Shown: positions 1 through 9,191, numbered from the stretch's first letter. The stretch: DNA of 64,000 nucleotides from Desulfosarcina widdelii (GCF_009688965.1 NZ_AP021875.1:4278001-4342000), one strand, 5' to 3'. The notes: a model not told the origin generated them from the sequence alone. Translations and numbers: made by a program.

Positions 1-83
1 TGCACGGCGGAGAGATCACCTTGCAAAACTGCTCGTCCGTTGGCGTTCGTGCCGTGCTGACGCTGCCGACAAAGCGCCGCTGA
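1..83 (+). CDS. Sensor histidine kinase, C-terminal end only
   Basis: Reading from base 3 gives 26 codons ending in TGA at 81-83. The peptide (HGGEITLQN... followed by VRAVLTLP) is the typical last strand-helix-strand of a HATPase_c domain, after the G2 box, where the kinase ends with a hydrophobic strand and a proline. The rest of the gene lies outside the window. Its stop shares a base with the start of the next gene (TGATG), so the two are probably translationally coupled. The family call rests on a short peptide and is an inference. Confidence 0.6.
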   Translation, partial: HGGEITLQNCSSVGVRAVLTLPTKRR

Positions 84-883
84 TGGATATCCTGACCCAT
101 TCCCTGTCCGGTGCGATGGCCGCTACCGCAATTGCACCGTTTTGCGGTAAACCGACGTATCGAAAGCTGTTGGTGATCGAGAGCGGCACGGTGGGTGCGG
201 TGATGCCGGACATCGACGCAATCACGCGCTGGCCCGGGTTCGACGCCACCATCGGGCGCTGGTTCGATCTGTCGCGATCGGGTCGAGCGATCTACCATGC
301 CAATCTCTGGTATTCTCACCACAATTTTTGCCACTCGCTGGCCTCCGGGGTGCTGTTTACTCTGATGCTGGCGGTGGTCTTTTTGCTTGTCAAAAAAGGT
401 TTTGCTTCTCGCTGCGGCGCTATAAGTGGGCTCAACTCATGGTGGGGCTACCTAATAGCCTTCTTTATCGGCTTCTGTATACATCTTGCGGGGGACCTGC
501 CCACGCCGGGCAGCACCTGGCATGGCATCAAACTCTTCTGGCCTTATACCGTGCCCGTGGGTGGCCTCGGCTATATCTGGTGGTGGAACAACTACGATAT
601 CTTTCTGCTGCTTCTATTCGGTTGCAGCATCAACCTCATTGTCATTTTTCTTAACAGCGGTTTAAAAAGCCGCTATCTGAAGGTTGCACCGATGCTGTTT
701 TGCGCAGTGGTCATCGGCACCGCCGTTTTTCAGATCACCCACCGCCCGGTACGCTTTTCGGATACCGGCGGCGCCTGGTCCGAAAAGGAGAGTCGCTCTT
801 TGGCCGTTCAAAGGAAAATTATAGGCGATCCGCTTTATCGGACTATGGTTAAAATGGACCGCAGCCTGCCGTTTCCATTTTAA
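83..883 (+). CDS. YdjM/DUF457-like membrane-bound metal-dependent hydrolase
   Basis: This 266-aa membrane protein opens with MDILTHSLSGA. It carries the polar signature of the YdjM (PF04307) family: an early His, then MPDIDA near residue 42, HHNFCHSL near residue 80 and HLAGDLPTPG near residue 140. These are plausible metal ligands between four to five hydrophobic segments (about 85-105, 120-140, 170-190, 200-220). It starts on the last base of the preceding kinase stop codon, so it is likely co-expressed with that kinase. Family members are annotated as inner-membrane hydrolases, but the substrate is unknown. Confidence 0.75.
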   Translation: MDILTHSLSGAMAATAIAPFCGKPTYRKLLVIESGTVGAVMPDIDAITRWPGFDATIGRWFDLSRSGRAIYHANLWYSHHNFCHSLASGVLFTLMLAVVFLLVKKGFASRCGAISGLNSWWGYLIAFFIGFCIHLAGDLPTPGSTWHGIKLFWPYTVPVGGLGYIWWWNNYDIFLLLLFGCSINLIVIFLNSGLKSRYLKVAPMLFCAVVIGTAVFQITHRPVRFSDTGGAWSEKESRSLAVQRKIIGDPLYRTMVKMDRSLPFPF

Positions 884-1005
884 AAATTTATATGGGATAT
901 ACTCTTTTTCCACAGATTATGATTTCAGTGAACAGCTTGTTTTTTACCAGTGCAACGGTTAAATGATTACAGACTTCCTAAACCGCTCTTAAATAGGGGA
1001 AACGC

Positions 1006-2244
1006 GTGCCCCTTCAAAAAAAATCCATCTGGCGAAAAATAGGATTCGGAATCGGGGTATTCCTGTTGATTCTGCTGGGACTCGGCCAGTTCTACAAAAA
1101 AGACCTGCTGCGCCTGAGGTTCGTGCTGACCCTGTTCGAACCGCCCACCATTGCGGAAAATTTCAGGAGCATGACCCGGTTTTTCGATACCCGCAAGGTG
1201 CAGCGCAGCGGCCCGCTTTACCGGATTCCATACGAAAGCAAGAAGCTGCCCGCATCCTATCCCTACAACGGAAGCCAACATGATCTGGCCGAATGGATCG
1301 AGCGGACCGGTACCACCGGCATCATCATCATCCATGACGGCAAGATTGCCTTCGAACGCTACTACCGGGGCAACAATGCCCAGACCCGTTGGATATCCTG
1401 GTCGGTCTGCAAATCCATGGTATCGGCCCTGGTGGGGTTTGCCATCCAGGAAGGTCTGATCGACAGCCTCGACGACCCGGTGACGGCCTATGTGTCCCTG
1501 TTGAAGGCCTCCGGCTACAACGGGGTGCGAATCAAGGATGTCCTCCAGATGTCTTCCGGGATCGCGTTCAACGAAGATTATGGCGATTTTCATTCGGACA
1601 TCAACCGCATGGGGCGCACTTTCGCCCTGGGCACGGCTATGGACGACTTCGTTGTTTCGCTGGAAAACCAGCGGCAGCCAGGCACCTTCCATCACTATGT
1701 GAGCATGGACACCCAGGTGCTGGGAATGGTGCTGCGGGAGGCCACCGGCCAGAGCCTGTCTAAATACATGGAAAAATGCCTCTGGTCACGTCTGGGAACC
1801 GAAGCCGATGCCTTCTGGATTATTGACGGCAATGGAATGGAGTTGGCCTTTGGCGGTTTCAACGCCGTCTTGCGGGACTATGCCCGGTTCGGGCTTCTGT
1901 TTCTCAACGAGGGCAAAAACTTCAGGGATCAACAGCTCCTCCCGGCTCAATGGATCAGGGATTCCGTGACGCCCGACCAACCTCGCCTCATGCCCGGGGC
2001 CGGCAACCCGGCCTCGTCCACTCCCCTCGGGTATGGATATCAATGGTGGCTTCCCCGGACGCCTGACGGGGATTACTGCGCCATCGGCATCTATGGCCAG
2101 TTTATCTACGTTCACCCAAAATACCGGGTGGTGATCGCCAAAACCTCGGCCTACACAGATTACAACCGGTCCGGGGATGAAATGGAATTCGAATCCCTGG
2201 CGGTCTTCCGGTCCATCGCCGAACAGATGGATCGAATCCCCTAA
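1006..2244 (+). CDS. Membrane-anchored serine hydrolase, beta-lactamase (class C) family
   Basis: The product is 412 aa with one N-terminal membrane anchor (about residues 11-31), so the catalytic domain is expected in the periplasm. The beta-lactamase/DD-peptidase fold is indicated by the SxxK motif S133-V-C-K136, a Tyr-containing second motif (HYVSMDTQ) and the C-terminal YGYQWW segment common in EstB/penicillin-binding-like esterases. Such proteins hydrolyse esters or D-amino-acid peptides; the substrate cannot be read from the sequence. The AGGGGAAA stretch just upstream of the GTG codon at 1006 can act as a ribosome binding site. It appears monocistronic. Confidence 0.85.
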   Translation: MPLQKKSIWRKIGFGIGVFLLILLGLGQFYKKDLLRLRFVLTLFEPPTIAENFRSMTRFFDTRKVQRSGPLYRIPYESKKLPASYPYNGSQHDLAEWIERTGTTGIIIIHDGKIAFERYYRGNNAQTRWISWSVCKSMVSALVGFAIQEGLIDSLDDPVTAYVSLLKASGYNGVRIKDVLQMSSGIAFNEDYGDFHSDINRMGRTFALGTAMDDFVVSLENQRQPGTFHHYVSMDTQVLGMVLREATGQSLSKYMEKCLWSRLGTEADAFWIIDGNGMELAFGGFNAVLRDYARFGLLFLNEGKNFRDQQLLPAQWIRDSVTPDQPRLMPGAGNPASSTPLGYGYQWWLPRTPDGDYCAIGIYGQFIYVHPKYRVVIAKTSAYTDYNRSGDEMEFESLAVFRSIAEQMDRIP

Positions 2245-2452
2245 CCTCCGCCCCGACCTGACAGATTCCGGATTGTAAAAGAACTAACCAACGGGCTTTT
2301 GCCAACTTACTCCCCCTGTCACCTGCAGGTTTCAGCATCGTCTCCAGCGATGTTACACGTCGATCCAATCCGCGGCGGACGGCACCCCCTTACTTAATTC
2401 TAATTATTTGTTATTATGTGAAAATTCAAAATAACTGGATTTTTTCAAATCC

Positions 2453-2468
2453 AGGCACGCCTGTTGCG
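2453..2468 (+). promoter_or_regulatory. Candidate sigma-54 (-24/-12) promoter for terC-like gene
   Basis: The sequence AGGCACG-CCTG-TTGCG fits the sigma-54 consensus TGGCACG-N4-TTGCW at 14 of 16 positions. The GG and GC dinucleotides have the required 10-nt separation. It lies 52 nt upstream of the ATG at 2520, which leaves room for a normal leader. This is a motif match only. Confidence 0.5.
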
Positions 2469-2519
2469 TTAATCCCTGGCAAACCGCGAATCTGAAACGC
2501 TAAACGGAGGGAGGATAAA

Positions 2520-3284
2520 ATGAATCTTGGGTTTTTAGGAGAAATTCATTTCAATATGCAGTTTCTTTCGGCCTTGATCAGCATCGTCATCATTGACCTG
2601 GTACTGGCCGGCGATAATGCCGTAGTCATTGCCATGGCGGTGAAAAAGCTCACCGGCCGCCAGCGAACCCTGGGAATCGCAGCGGGTGCCGGTGGCGCGG
2701 TTCTCGTCCGGGTGGTGTGCACATTTTTCGTCGCCAAACTGCTCATGATTTCGTTCATCAAACTGCTGGGCGGTGCCGTCATTTTGTGGATCGCCGTCAA
2801 GCTGCTGGTAGAAGGGGCGGAAGACGAAAACGTCCGGGAGGCGGGAAACCTCTGGCAGGCCGTATGGATCATCGTTGTGGCAGACATGAGCATGGGAATC
2901 GACAACATGCTGGCTGTTGGCGGCGCCTCCCATGGCAACTTTTTCCTGCTCATCTTCGGTCTGGCGCTGAGCATCCCCTTCGTCGTCTTCATGAGTTCGC
3001 TGCTGGCCCGCCTGATGGACCGGTACCCAATCATCCTGTATATCGGCTCCGGTATTCTGGGAAAGGTCGGCGGCGAAATGATGATTACCGACCCGGTTGT
3101 CCACAATTGGCTGCACCCGCCCAAGGCCCTCGAATACGCAGTGATGGCTTTCTTCACCATTGGCGTCATCGCTTTGGGCCGCTGGATTCTGCTGAGGCGC
3201 AAGCAGCCCGCCGAAGCGATGTTACCGGCAATGGATATGGCCAAGGCCCCAGCCGTTTCCATCTCCGGAGAGCAGCAAGGGTAG
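2520..3284 (+). CDS. TerC family integral membrane protein (YjbE-type)
   Basis: This 254-aa polytopic membrane protein has the TerC signatures LVLAGDNAVVIAMAV near the N-terminus and VVADMSMGIDNMLAVGG in the middle. The acidic residues lie inside membrane helices, as expected for a metal-ion transporter. TerC-family proteins are linked to tellurite resistance and to Mn/other metal export; the substrate here is not determinable. The start is supported by GGAGGGAGGATAAA just before the ATG at 2520, though an internal Met 12 codons in is also possible. A sigma-54 type sequence lies upstream. Confidence 0.85.
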   Translation: MNLGFLGEIHFNMQFLSALISIVIIDLVLAGDNAVVIAMAVKKLTGRQRTLGIAAGAGGAVLVRVVCTFFVAKLLMISFIKLLGGAVILWIAVKLLVEGAEDENVREAGNLWQAVWIIVVADMSMGIDNMLAVGGASHGNFFLLIFGLALSIPFVVFMSSLLARLMDRYPIILYIGSGILGKVGGEMMITDPVVHNWLHPPKALEYAVMAFFTIGVIALGRWILLRRKQPAEAMLPAMDMAKAPAVSISGEQQG

Positions 3285-3603
3285 TTCTCCATCTGTTTTC
3301 CCTGGATGCGGAGTGCCGTCAGTCGACTCCGCGATCCTCCCCGCTGAACCCGCCCATCCGGCCGCCCCCCGGGTGGACGGGTTCAATCTTCTCTTATTTC
3401 TCCCGCATTCCGCCATATTTGAAAGTATTCGGCACCCCACTAAGCTCCAACAATTCTCATGTCTTCCTGAAAAAGACAGGACCCCCTGAACACTGTCCAC
3501 TGGCAGTATTCAGGGAAGAAAAATCTTCGAAGAATTCTTCCTGATATACAGATATTATATAATAAATTCTTTATGTTATAATATTTTTTCTCTTTGGCAT
3601 GCT
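3285..3603. other. Intergenic region, AT-rich 3' half
   Basis: No gene was recognised between the TerC-like gene and the TauE/SafE gene. Bases 3530-3600 are strikingly AT-rich compared with the GC-rich surroundings and end in a short direct repeat of TTGGCATG, the second copy of which begins the candidate sigma-54 promoter. The short open frames here have no recognisable content. Confidence 0.5.
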
Positions 3604-3619
3604 TGGCATGACGATTGTA
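3604..3619 (+). promoter_or_regulatory. Candidate sigma-54 promoter for the TauE/SafE gene
   Basis: TGGCATG-ACGA-TTGTA matches the -24/-12 consensus at 14 of 16 positions with correct GG to G(C) spacing. It follows an AT-rich tract, often found upstream of sigma-54 promoters as a bending or IHF region. The predicted leader to the ATG at 3753 would be about 125 nt. Motif evidence only. Confidence 0.45.
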
Positions 3620-3752
3620 ACGGTCCGAGATAAGAAAACACAAAATTTGAGAATCCTTTAAACACTTCAACAAAGGAGAAGAAAAAATCAGGTCTCGGAA
3701 ATTGTATCGCCAAATCGATGTATCAATCTTCATGCGCATAAAGGAGGTATAG

Positions 3753-4799
3753 ATGAGCAATTCAACCAATGAGAAAGTAGCCGGATGGGAGGTCGCCAGA
3801 AATCTCGAAGGCCAGAAGACAACGATTTTGGAACGTCTGATCCCCGAGTGGCGTCAAATGAAAGCGGCCTTGGGCGGTGTTTTCGTATTTTTCCTCGTTT
3901 TTCTGTTGGGGTGCTGGCTGGCAGGCAACCCCTTCGAACCCACGGTAAGAATTCAGTCGCCCTACTCGGTGGCCCACGGCCTCCAAGGCAACACGTGGCA
4001 CATCGTATGGAGCGTGGTGCTGTTGGCCGCCTTTTTCGAATTCATGGACGCTTCAGCAGGGATGGGCTTCGGCACCGCGCTGACGCCAATACTGCTGGTG
4101 CTTGGCTTCGATCCCAAACAGATCGTGCCGGTGGTCATGATCCAGCAGGGTGTCGCCGGCCTGGTGGGCGCCTTTCTGCATCGGGAATTCGAAAACGTGG
4201 AATGGAAATTCAAACCCATGTCCGAAACGGTCAAGCTGTGGTTCATTATCGGAGTGGTGGGATGTATCGCCGTATCGGTCTCCATTGTAGGCGTATACAA
4301 GATCCTCCACGTGGACAAGATTTGGATCAAGCTCTATGTGGCCGCGTTGCTGCTGGTCATGGGTGGCGCCTCCCTCTTCCAGGGAACCAAAGAAAGGGAG
4401 TACAGGCCCAAACGCATGATCGGATTCGCCGCTTTAGCCGGTTTCAATAAAGGTGTGGGCGGCGGCGGCTATGGCCCCGTGGTGACCATCGGCGGTCTGC
4501 TTTCCGGCGTTCCGGTGAAAAGCATGCTGGCCGTGACGGCCATCAGCGAGGGAACGGTAAGCGGCTTCTCCATCATCGTCTGGCTGGCCCTGCTTACCAG
4601 CGGTGTGCAGATCGACTATTTGCTGCTGCCCTCCTTTATGATTGCCACCATGTTCTCTGCCATTGCGGCACCCTATATGACCCGGGTGTTTCCGGAAAAA
4701 TTGTGGAAAATTGTGGTCCCCGCCTACTGTCTGGTGGTGGCCGGCATCTGCTTCTGGAAAATCGCCCCGGGAGTGATCGCCAAACTGAGCGGCGGATGA
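3753..4799 (+). CDS. TauE/SafE family sulfite/organosulfonate exporter
   Basis: This 348-aa membrane protein has an extended cytoplasmic N-terminus (about 40 residues) followed by roughly eight hydrophobic segments. The TauE/SafE half-repeats are visible as GMGFGTALTPILLVLGF near residue 105 and the later FNKGVGGGGYGPVVTIGG near residue 235. Family members export sulfite, sulfoacetate or related anions. That fits a sulfate reducer, but the substrate is an inference. The start follows AAAGGAGGTATAG. The next gene, 144 nt downstream, encodes a small membrane protein and could be co-transcribed. Confidence 0.88.
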   Translation: MSNSTNEKVAGWEVARNLEGQKTTILERLIPEWRQMKAALGGVFVFFLVFLLGCWLAGNPFEPTVRIQSPYSVAHGLQGNTWHIVWSVVLLAAFFEFMDASAGMGFGTALTPILLVLGFDPKQIVPVVMIQQGVAGLVGAFLHREFENVEWKFKPMSETVKLWFIIGVVGCIAVSVSIVGVYKILHVDKIWIKLYVAALLLVMGGASLFQGTKEREYRPKRMIGFAALAGFNKGVGGGGYGPVVTIGGLLSGVPVKSMLAVTAISEGTVSGFSIIVWLALLTSGVQIDYLLLPSFMIATMFSAIAAPYMTRVFPEKLWKIVVPAYCLVVAGICFWKIAPGVIAKLSGG

Positions 4800-4809
4800 T
4801 GTCCGATCC

Positions 4810-4849
4810 GGTTGCCCCGGACCCTGCTCCTACGGGGGTAGGGGCAACC
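4810..4849 (+). repeat. Hairpin between TauE gene and small membrane gene
   Basis: A 9-bp perfect inverted repeat (GGTTGCCCC ... GGGGCAACC) encloses a 22-nt loop and begins 11 nt after the TauE stop codon. It has no T-run, so it is more likely an mRNA stability or processing element between two genes than a strong terminator. Confidence 0.4.
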
Positions 4850-4943
4850 GGTACCCATCCCCGACCGAAAACCAAATGGAAGCCGGTCGTGCAAAAAGCG
4901 ATTTTCCAGCCGTGACAAACGATTGACCGGGAGAAGAGGACCG

Positions 4944-5477
4944 ATGAATAATGCTACTCAAAAACCCACCGAGGATATGACCGACTGGCGGCTGCAAGCC
5001 GGACCGGCACGCAATCGGATGCACTCTTTCGGCCTGACCATGATCGTTATGGGTGCCAGTTTCATGCTTTATTATCTGGGCCTGTTCGGAACCGTTGACG
5101 GACCGCTGACCCCGGAAAAAATGGGAGCTGCGCTCTCCGGGTTGGGGGTGACCCGCCGCCACGTGATTGTCGTACTCCTGTCGATTCTTATCGCCGCAAT
5201 CTCCTGGAACTGGATCTTCAACCTGACCAGCCTGATCGCTGGCAGCCGCTTGACCTGCACGGCCAAGAAAAAGGGCGCGAACCGATGCTGCGGTGAGTCG
5301 GTCAAGCGCGTGCGTCGCCGATCCGATCGCTCAAACCGAACGGTCGTCGAATATGTCTGTCCATGCGGCCATCGACGAACCGAAGCCCATTTTCACCCGG
5401 TTAAAAAAGGGGTGGTGAGCCATACCGTTTGGGTGGGTTGTCTGGCGTTTGTACTCATCGCCCTTTTTTGTGCTTAA
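4944..5477 (+). CDS. Small two-TM protein with cysteine-rich cytoplasmic segment
   Basis: The 177-aa product has hydrophobic segments at about residues 30-50, 72-92 and the C-terminal 20 residues. Between the last two lies a basic, Cys-rich stretch: CTAKKK, then RCCG, then CPCGHRR, followed by FHP. The CxC/CC spacing with flanking His suggests a zinc-ribbon-like metal site, but I do not recognise a family. ATG at 4944 is preferred over the in-frame TTG at 4923 because GAGAAGAGGA directly precedes it. Its position after a sulfite-type exporter hints at a shared operon. Confidence 0.55.
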   Translation: MNNATQKPTEDMTDWRLQAGPARNRMHSFGLTMIVMGASFMLYYLGLFGTVDGPLTPEKMGAALSGLGVTRRHVIVVLLSILIAAISWNWIFNLTSLIAGSRLTCTAKKKGANRCCGESVKRVRRRSDRSNRTVVEYVCPCGHRRTEAHFHPVKKGVVSHTVWVGCLAFVLIALFCA

Positions 5478-5569
5478 GCGACGACGATTCACTACGTGCA
5501 TCGGGGTTGACAGTCGGTAAAAAATTCTGACAGCCAACCGAACGGCAGGCCATGACGCGCTACCCTTGA

Positions 5570-5595
5570 AGAGCCTGTCTTTAGGGCTCTTTTTT
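5570..5595 (+). terminator. Intrinsic terminator
   Basis: The stem AGAGCC / GGCTCT has a short loop and is followed by a run of six T. It closes the transcription unit ending at 5477. The next promoter element begins only 24 nt further on. Confidence 0.75.
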
Positions 5596-5618
5596 CGGCG
5601 CTACAGTCAACTGCTTCA

Positions 5619-5634
5619 TGGCACATGATTTGCT
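5619..5634 (+). promoter_or_regulatory. Near-consensus sigma-54 promoter
   Basis: TGGCACA-TGAT-TTGCT matches the sigma-54 consensus TGGCACG-N4-TTGCW at 15 of 16 positions. It sits between an intrinsic terminator and the sensor kinase start codon at 5647. The expected transcription start, about 12 nt after the GC element (roughly 5644-5645), falls just before that ATG, which would make the mRNA almost leaderless. No Shine-Dalgarno sequence is visible there, consistent with this. Confidence 0.65.
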
Positions 5635-5646
5635 CCGCTGATCGCC

Positions 5647-7785
5647 ATGGAAAACGCTTCGTTGGTTAAACGGCAGCAGAAACGCGCCTGGATCATTGCC
5701 GTCGTTGCCGTCCTGATTCTGATAGCGGCCACGGGCGTTCATTTTCTTTTCGGCCGCCGGATGATTGCTCTGGTCAGCGACCAGTTCAATCAGGAGCAGC
5801 TTACCGTGGCCCGGAGCATCCGGAAGTTGGTGGAAACGTCCCTCAACACCCTGGAAAAGGAGCTGTTGAATCTTGCCGGCAGCGTTTCCGCAGCGCAATC
5901 TGATCCGGTCGACCTGCTGGCGGGTCTGCGGCCCGAACTGGAAATAATCTCAAGGCCCGGTGTCGAAGAAATTAGGCTGTGGGATCGCAAGAACCAAACC
6001 ATGGGTGTCTTTTCCCATGGAAACCTGTTCGCCGAATCTGCGGCAGCGTTTCCGGACATCGATTCTCTGCCGCTTCCGGAATCGGGAGAAGTCCGGCTTA
6101 CGCGTCCATGCACCGCCGGCTCACGGGTTTACCTGTATCTGATTGCCCCTTTGGGTTCCGTCGGCGATCAATATCTTATTTTCCGACTGAACCTGACCTG
6201 GTTTCTTTCTCCTCTGCTTACGGGAGTTCGATCCGGTGCCAGCGGATATGCCTGGGTCATCGATGGAAGCGGATATTTTCTCTATCATCCCTATATGGAT
6301 TTTATCGGCCACAGCGCTTTCGACATTCGCCGGGAGACCTACCCGGATCTGAGTTTTTTTAAAATCGATCGGATTCAGAAGGAGGAGATGCTGCAGGGAC
6401 GGGAGGGAACCGGGACCTATGAATCGGCCTGGCACCGGGGGCTGGCCGGAAAGATGTCCAAGCTGATCGCCTACTGCCCCATTCATGTCTCCCAGGAGCC
6501 GAAGCAATTCTGGAGTGTCGCCGTCGTCGCGCCGATCCACGAAATCGCCAGTGCAATCGGTCAGGTCCAGCGCTGGCAGTTGGTTCTCCAGGGGGTAACA
6601 ATCCTGGTAGTCGGTGCCGCGGCCGCGGCCCTTTTGCTGTTCGAGGTCCGTTTCTCGCGGCGGCTGGAAAAGCTGGTGGATGCACGCACCCGGGCGTTGA
6701 AGCGCTCCGAGGAGCGCTACCGTCTGCTGATCGAAAGTGCAGAGGACTTTATTTTTACACTCAACGCGGCCATCTGTTTGAAATCGGTGAACAGTTTCAC
6801 CGCCAATTTTTTCGGCAGTGACGCCGAACAACTGATCGACCGCCCCCTGGCCGACCTGCTGGATGAGGATGTGGCCCGCAAGAACACAAAAGCGATCAGA
6901 CAGGTGTTTGACTCCGGGCGAAGCGTCCGTGAAGAGATTGAAATCCGATCCGTGGATCCGCCGGTCTGGCTCAACGCCAACTACATGCCCCTGAAGAACG
7001 AAACCGGCGAAATTCATCTTGTTCTTTGCATCGCCCGGGACATCACCGAAAACAAAATGCTCCAGCGCCGTCTGGTGACGACGGAAAAGCTTGCGGCTTT
7101 AGGAACCCTGGCCGCCGGGGTGGCCCACGAAATCAACAACCCGCTGGGGGTCATCCTCGGATTTTGCGACCTTCTGGTGCGCAAGCAGGAGCCTGGCAGC
7201 CAGGTGTACGAAGACCTGAGAATCATCGAGCGTCAGGGGCTGCACTGCAAACAGATCGTAGACAACCTGCTCAGTTTTGCCAGGGATCGCAAGGTGTCGG
7301 AGAAGAGCGCCGATCTGAATCTGTGCCTGGTGGAAATTCTCACGGTGGCCCGGCACAGCATCGAGCGCCGGGCCGTCACCGTAAAAACCGATATCGCCAG
7401 AAGACTGCCCATGGTCAACGGAGACTGCCGGCAGTTGCAGCAGGTTTTTCTCAACCTGATGAACAATGCCGTGGATGCCATGCCGGAAGGCGGCGTTCTG
7501 ACCATTTCGGCTGCTTACGATAAGGGATCACGGCAGGTGATCGTGAAGGTGGCGGACAACGGATGCGGTATCCGCGAGGACCGCATGGACCGGATCTACG
7601 AGCCTTTTTATACGACCAAGCCAGAGGGTGAAGGCACGGGCCTGGGGCTGTTCGTCATCTACGGCATCGTCCATGGGTTCGGCGGATCGATTCACTGCGA
7701 AAGCCGGGTGGCCGAAAAACCCGGCGAGAAGAGCGGCACCACTTTCATTGTGAAGCTGCCCCAACATCCAAAGGAGAAATCGTGA
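5647..7785 (+). CDS. Cache-PAS sensor histidine kinase
   Basis: The 712-aa hybrid-free sensor kinase has TM1 at about residues 13-35, a periplasmic double-Cache-like domain (about 40-300) and TM2 at about 310-335. A cytoplasmic PAS domain follows (about 355-470), then HisKA with the H-box VAHEINNPL (phospho-acceptor H494). HATPase_c shows the N box (NLMNNAVDAM), DNGCGI and GTGLGL. The receiver partner is the next gene, whose GTG start overlaps this stop (GTGA). Signals bound by Cache domains are usually small organic ligands; the ligand is unknown. Expression probably depends on the sigma-54 promoter just upstream. Confidence 0.93.
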   Translation: MENASLVKRQQKRAWIIAVVAVLILIAATGVHFLFGRRMIALVSDQFNQEQLTVARSIRKLVETSLNTLEKELLNLAGSVSAAQSDPVDLLAGLRPELEIISRPGVEEIRLWDRKNQTMGVFSHGNLFAESAAAFPDIDSLPLPESGEVRLTRPCTAGSRVYLYLIAPLGSVGDQYLIFRLNLTWFLSPLLTGVRSGASGYAWVIDGSGYFLYHPYMDFIGHSAFDIRRETYPDLSFFKIDRIQKEEMLQGREGTGTYESAWHRGLAGKMSKLIAYCPIHVSQEPKQFWSVAVVAPIHEIASAIGQVQRWQLVLQGVTILVVGAAAAALLLFEVRFSRRLEKLVDARTRALKRSEERYRLLIESAEDFIFTLNAAICLKSVNSFTANFFGSDAEQLIDRPLADLLDEDVARKNTKAIRQVFDSGRSVREEIEIRSVDPPVWLNANYMPLKNETGEIHLVLCIARDITENKMLQRRLVTTEKLAALGTLAAGVAHEINNPLGVILGFCDLLVRKQEPGSQVYEDLRIIERQGLHCKQIVDNLLSFARDRKVSEKSADLNLCLVEILTVARHSIERRAVTVKTDIARRLPMVNGDCRQLQQVFLNLMNNAVDAMPEGGVLTISAAYDKGSRQVIVKVADNGCGIREDRMDRIYEPFYTTKPEGEGTGLGLFVIYGIVHGFGGSIHCESRVAEKPGEKSGTTFIVKLPQHPKEKS

Positions 7786-9191
7786 AAGGCTGCATATTGG
7801 TGGTGGATGACGAGCGGGACATGCTGTTGCTGCTCGAACGCATCATAACCGAAGATACCGGGCACCGGGTGGAAACCACGACGGATCCGTACGATGCGCT
7901 CAGCCGGATCGGCACCGGCGGCGTGGATCTGGTGATTACGGATCTGAAAATGCCGAAAATGGACGGCATCCATTTGCTGGAAAAAATTAAAACCCGAGAT
8001 CGGACGGTTGCGGTTGTGGTGATGACCGCTTTCGGAACTATCGAAACGGCGGTGGAAGCGACCCGCAAGGGCGCCTGCGATTACATTACCAAACCTTTCC
8101 GTCGCGAACGCATTCTGGTTACGATCGAAAACGTCATGAGTTTTCAGTCCGTCACACGGGAGAACCGGGTGCTTCGGGCCGCGCTCGAAAAAAAAGACGG
8201 ATTCGCTTCGCTGCTGGGCGGCACACCGATCATGCGTAAAATCTTCGACCGGATCAGGCAGGTCGCCCCGACCCAGGGCACCGTCCTGATTACCGGCCCC
8301 AGTGGTACGGGCAAGGAATTGGTGGCCAAAGCCCTGCATTCTTCCAGTAAGCGCAGGGACAAGGCCCTTGTCACCCTGAACTGCACGGTGATTCCTGAAA
8401 ATGTGCTGGAAAGCGAACTGTTCGGCCATGTCAAAGGTGCGTTTACCGGTGCCTGGAAAGACAAGCGGGGCATGATCGAAGATGCCCATGGCGGCACCCT
8501 TTTTCTGGATGAAATCGGGGATCTGAGCCCCGTTTTGCAGACCAAGCTGCTGCGCCTGATTCAGGAAGGCGAGTACCGGCCGGTGGGAGGCAATGGGATC
8601 CGGCGGGCGGACATCCGGTTCATCGCGGCCACCAACCGCATACTCAATGAAGAGATCGCCCAGGGGCGGTTCCGGGAAGATCTTTACTACCGGCTCAACG
8701 TCATCCACTTCGACATGCCCCCGCTGGTGGACAGACGGGGCGACATCCCCTTATTGAGCCAGCATTTTTTGAAAAAGTACGCGGCCCTGAACGGCAAGAC
8801 GATCACCCGGATCTGTCCCCTGGCCATGCGGCGCCTCATGGACCGGGACTATCCGGGCAATGTCCGGGAACTGGAAAACATCATCGAGCGGGGAGTCATT
8901 TTCTGCCGCACCGAAACCCTGGCAACCGACGACCTCTTTCTGGACGAACAGCATTCGGAACCCTCTGGCGCCTTCCCATCGTCTTTGGGCGATCTGCCAT
9001 TCAGGGAGGCCAAGGATCGGATGATCGACCTTTTCCACCGGCACTACATCGACCAACTGCTGCGCAACAACTCGGGCAATGTCAGCCGGGCGGCCCAGCG
9101 GGCGGGCATCCAGCGTCAATATCTGCATCGCCTTATGAAGGAATCGGGCATAACGACCGAGGACTATCGCCATCCGGCGGCCGGGGAGTGA
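7782..9191 (+). CDS. NtrC-family sigma-54-dependent response regulator
   Basis: This 469-aa regulator has a REC domain (about 1-125) with phospho-acceptor D54 in ITDLKMPKMDG. A sigma-54 interaction AAA+ domain follows (about 143-375) with Walker A GPSGTGKE and the GAFTGA loop that contacts sigma-54. The C-terminal Fis-type helix-turn-helix contains VSRAAQRAGIQRQYLHRL. It is translationally coupled to the upstream Cache-PAS kinase (4-nt overlap), so the two form a cognate pair. The candidate sigma-54 promoters at 2453, 3604, 5619 and 14847 are natural targets for it, which is an inference. Confidence 0.95.
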   Translation: MKGCILVVDDERDMLLLLERIITEDTGHRVETTTDPYDALSRIGTGGVDLVITDLKMPKMDGIHLLEKIKTRDRTVAVVVMTAFGTIETAVEATRKGACDYITKPFRRERILVTIENVMSFQSVTRENRVLRAALEKKDGFASLLGGTPIMRKIFDRIRQVAPTQGTVLITGPSGTGKELVAKALHSSSKRRDKALVTLNCTVIPENVLESELFGHVKGAFTGAWKDKRGMIEDAHGGTLFLDEIGDLSPVLQTKLLRLIQEGEYRPVGGNGIRRADIRFIAATNRILNEEIAQGRFREDLYYRLNVIHFDMPPLVDRRGDIPLLSQHFLKKYAALNGKTITRICPLAMRRLMDRDYPGNVRELENIIERGVIFCRTETLATDDLFLDEQHSEPSGAFPSSLGDLPFREAKDRMIDLFHRHYIDQLLRNNSGNVSRAAQRAGIQRQYLHRLMKESGITTEDYRHPAAGE

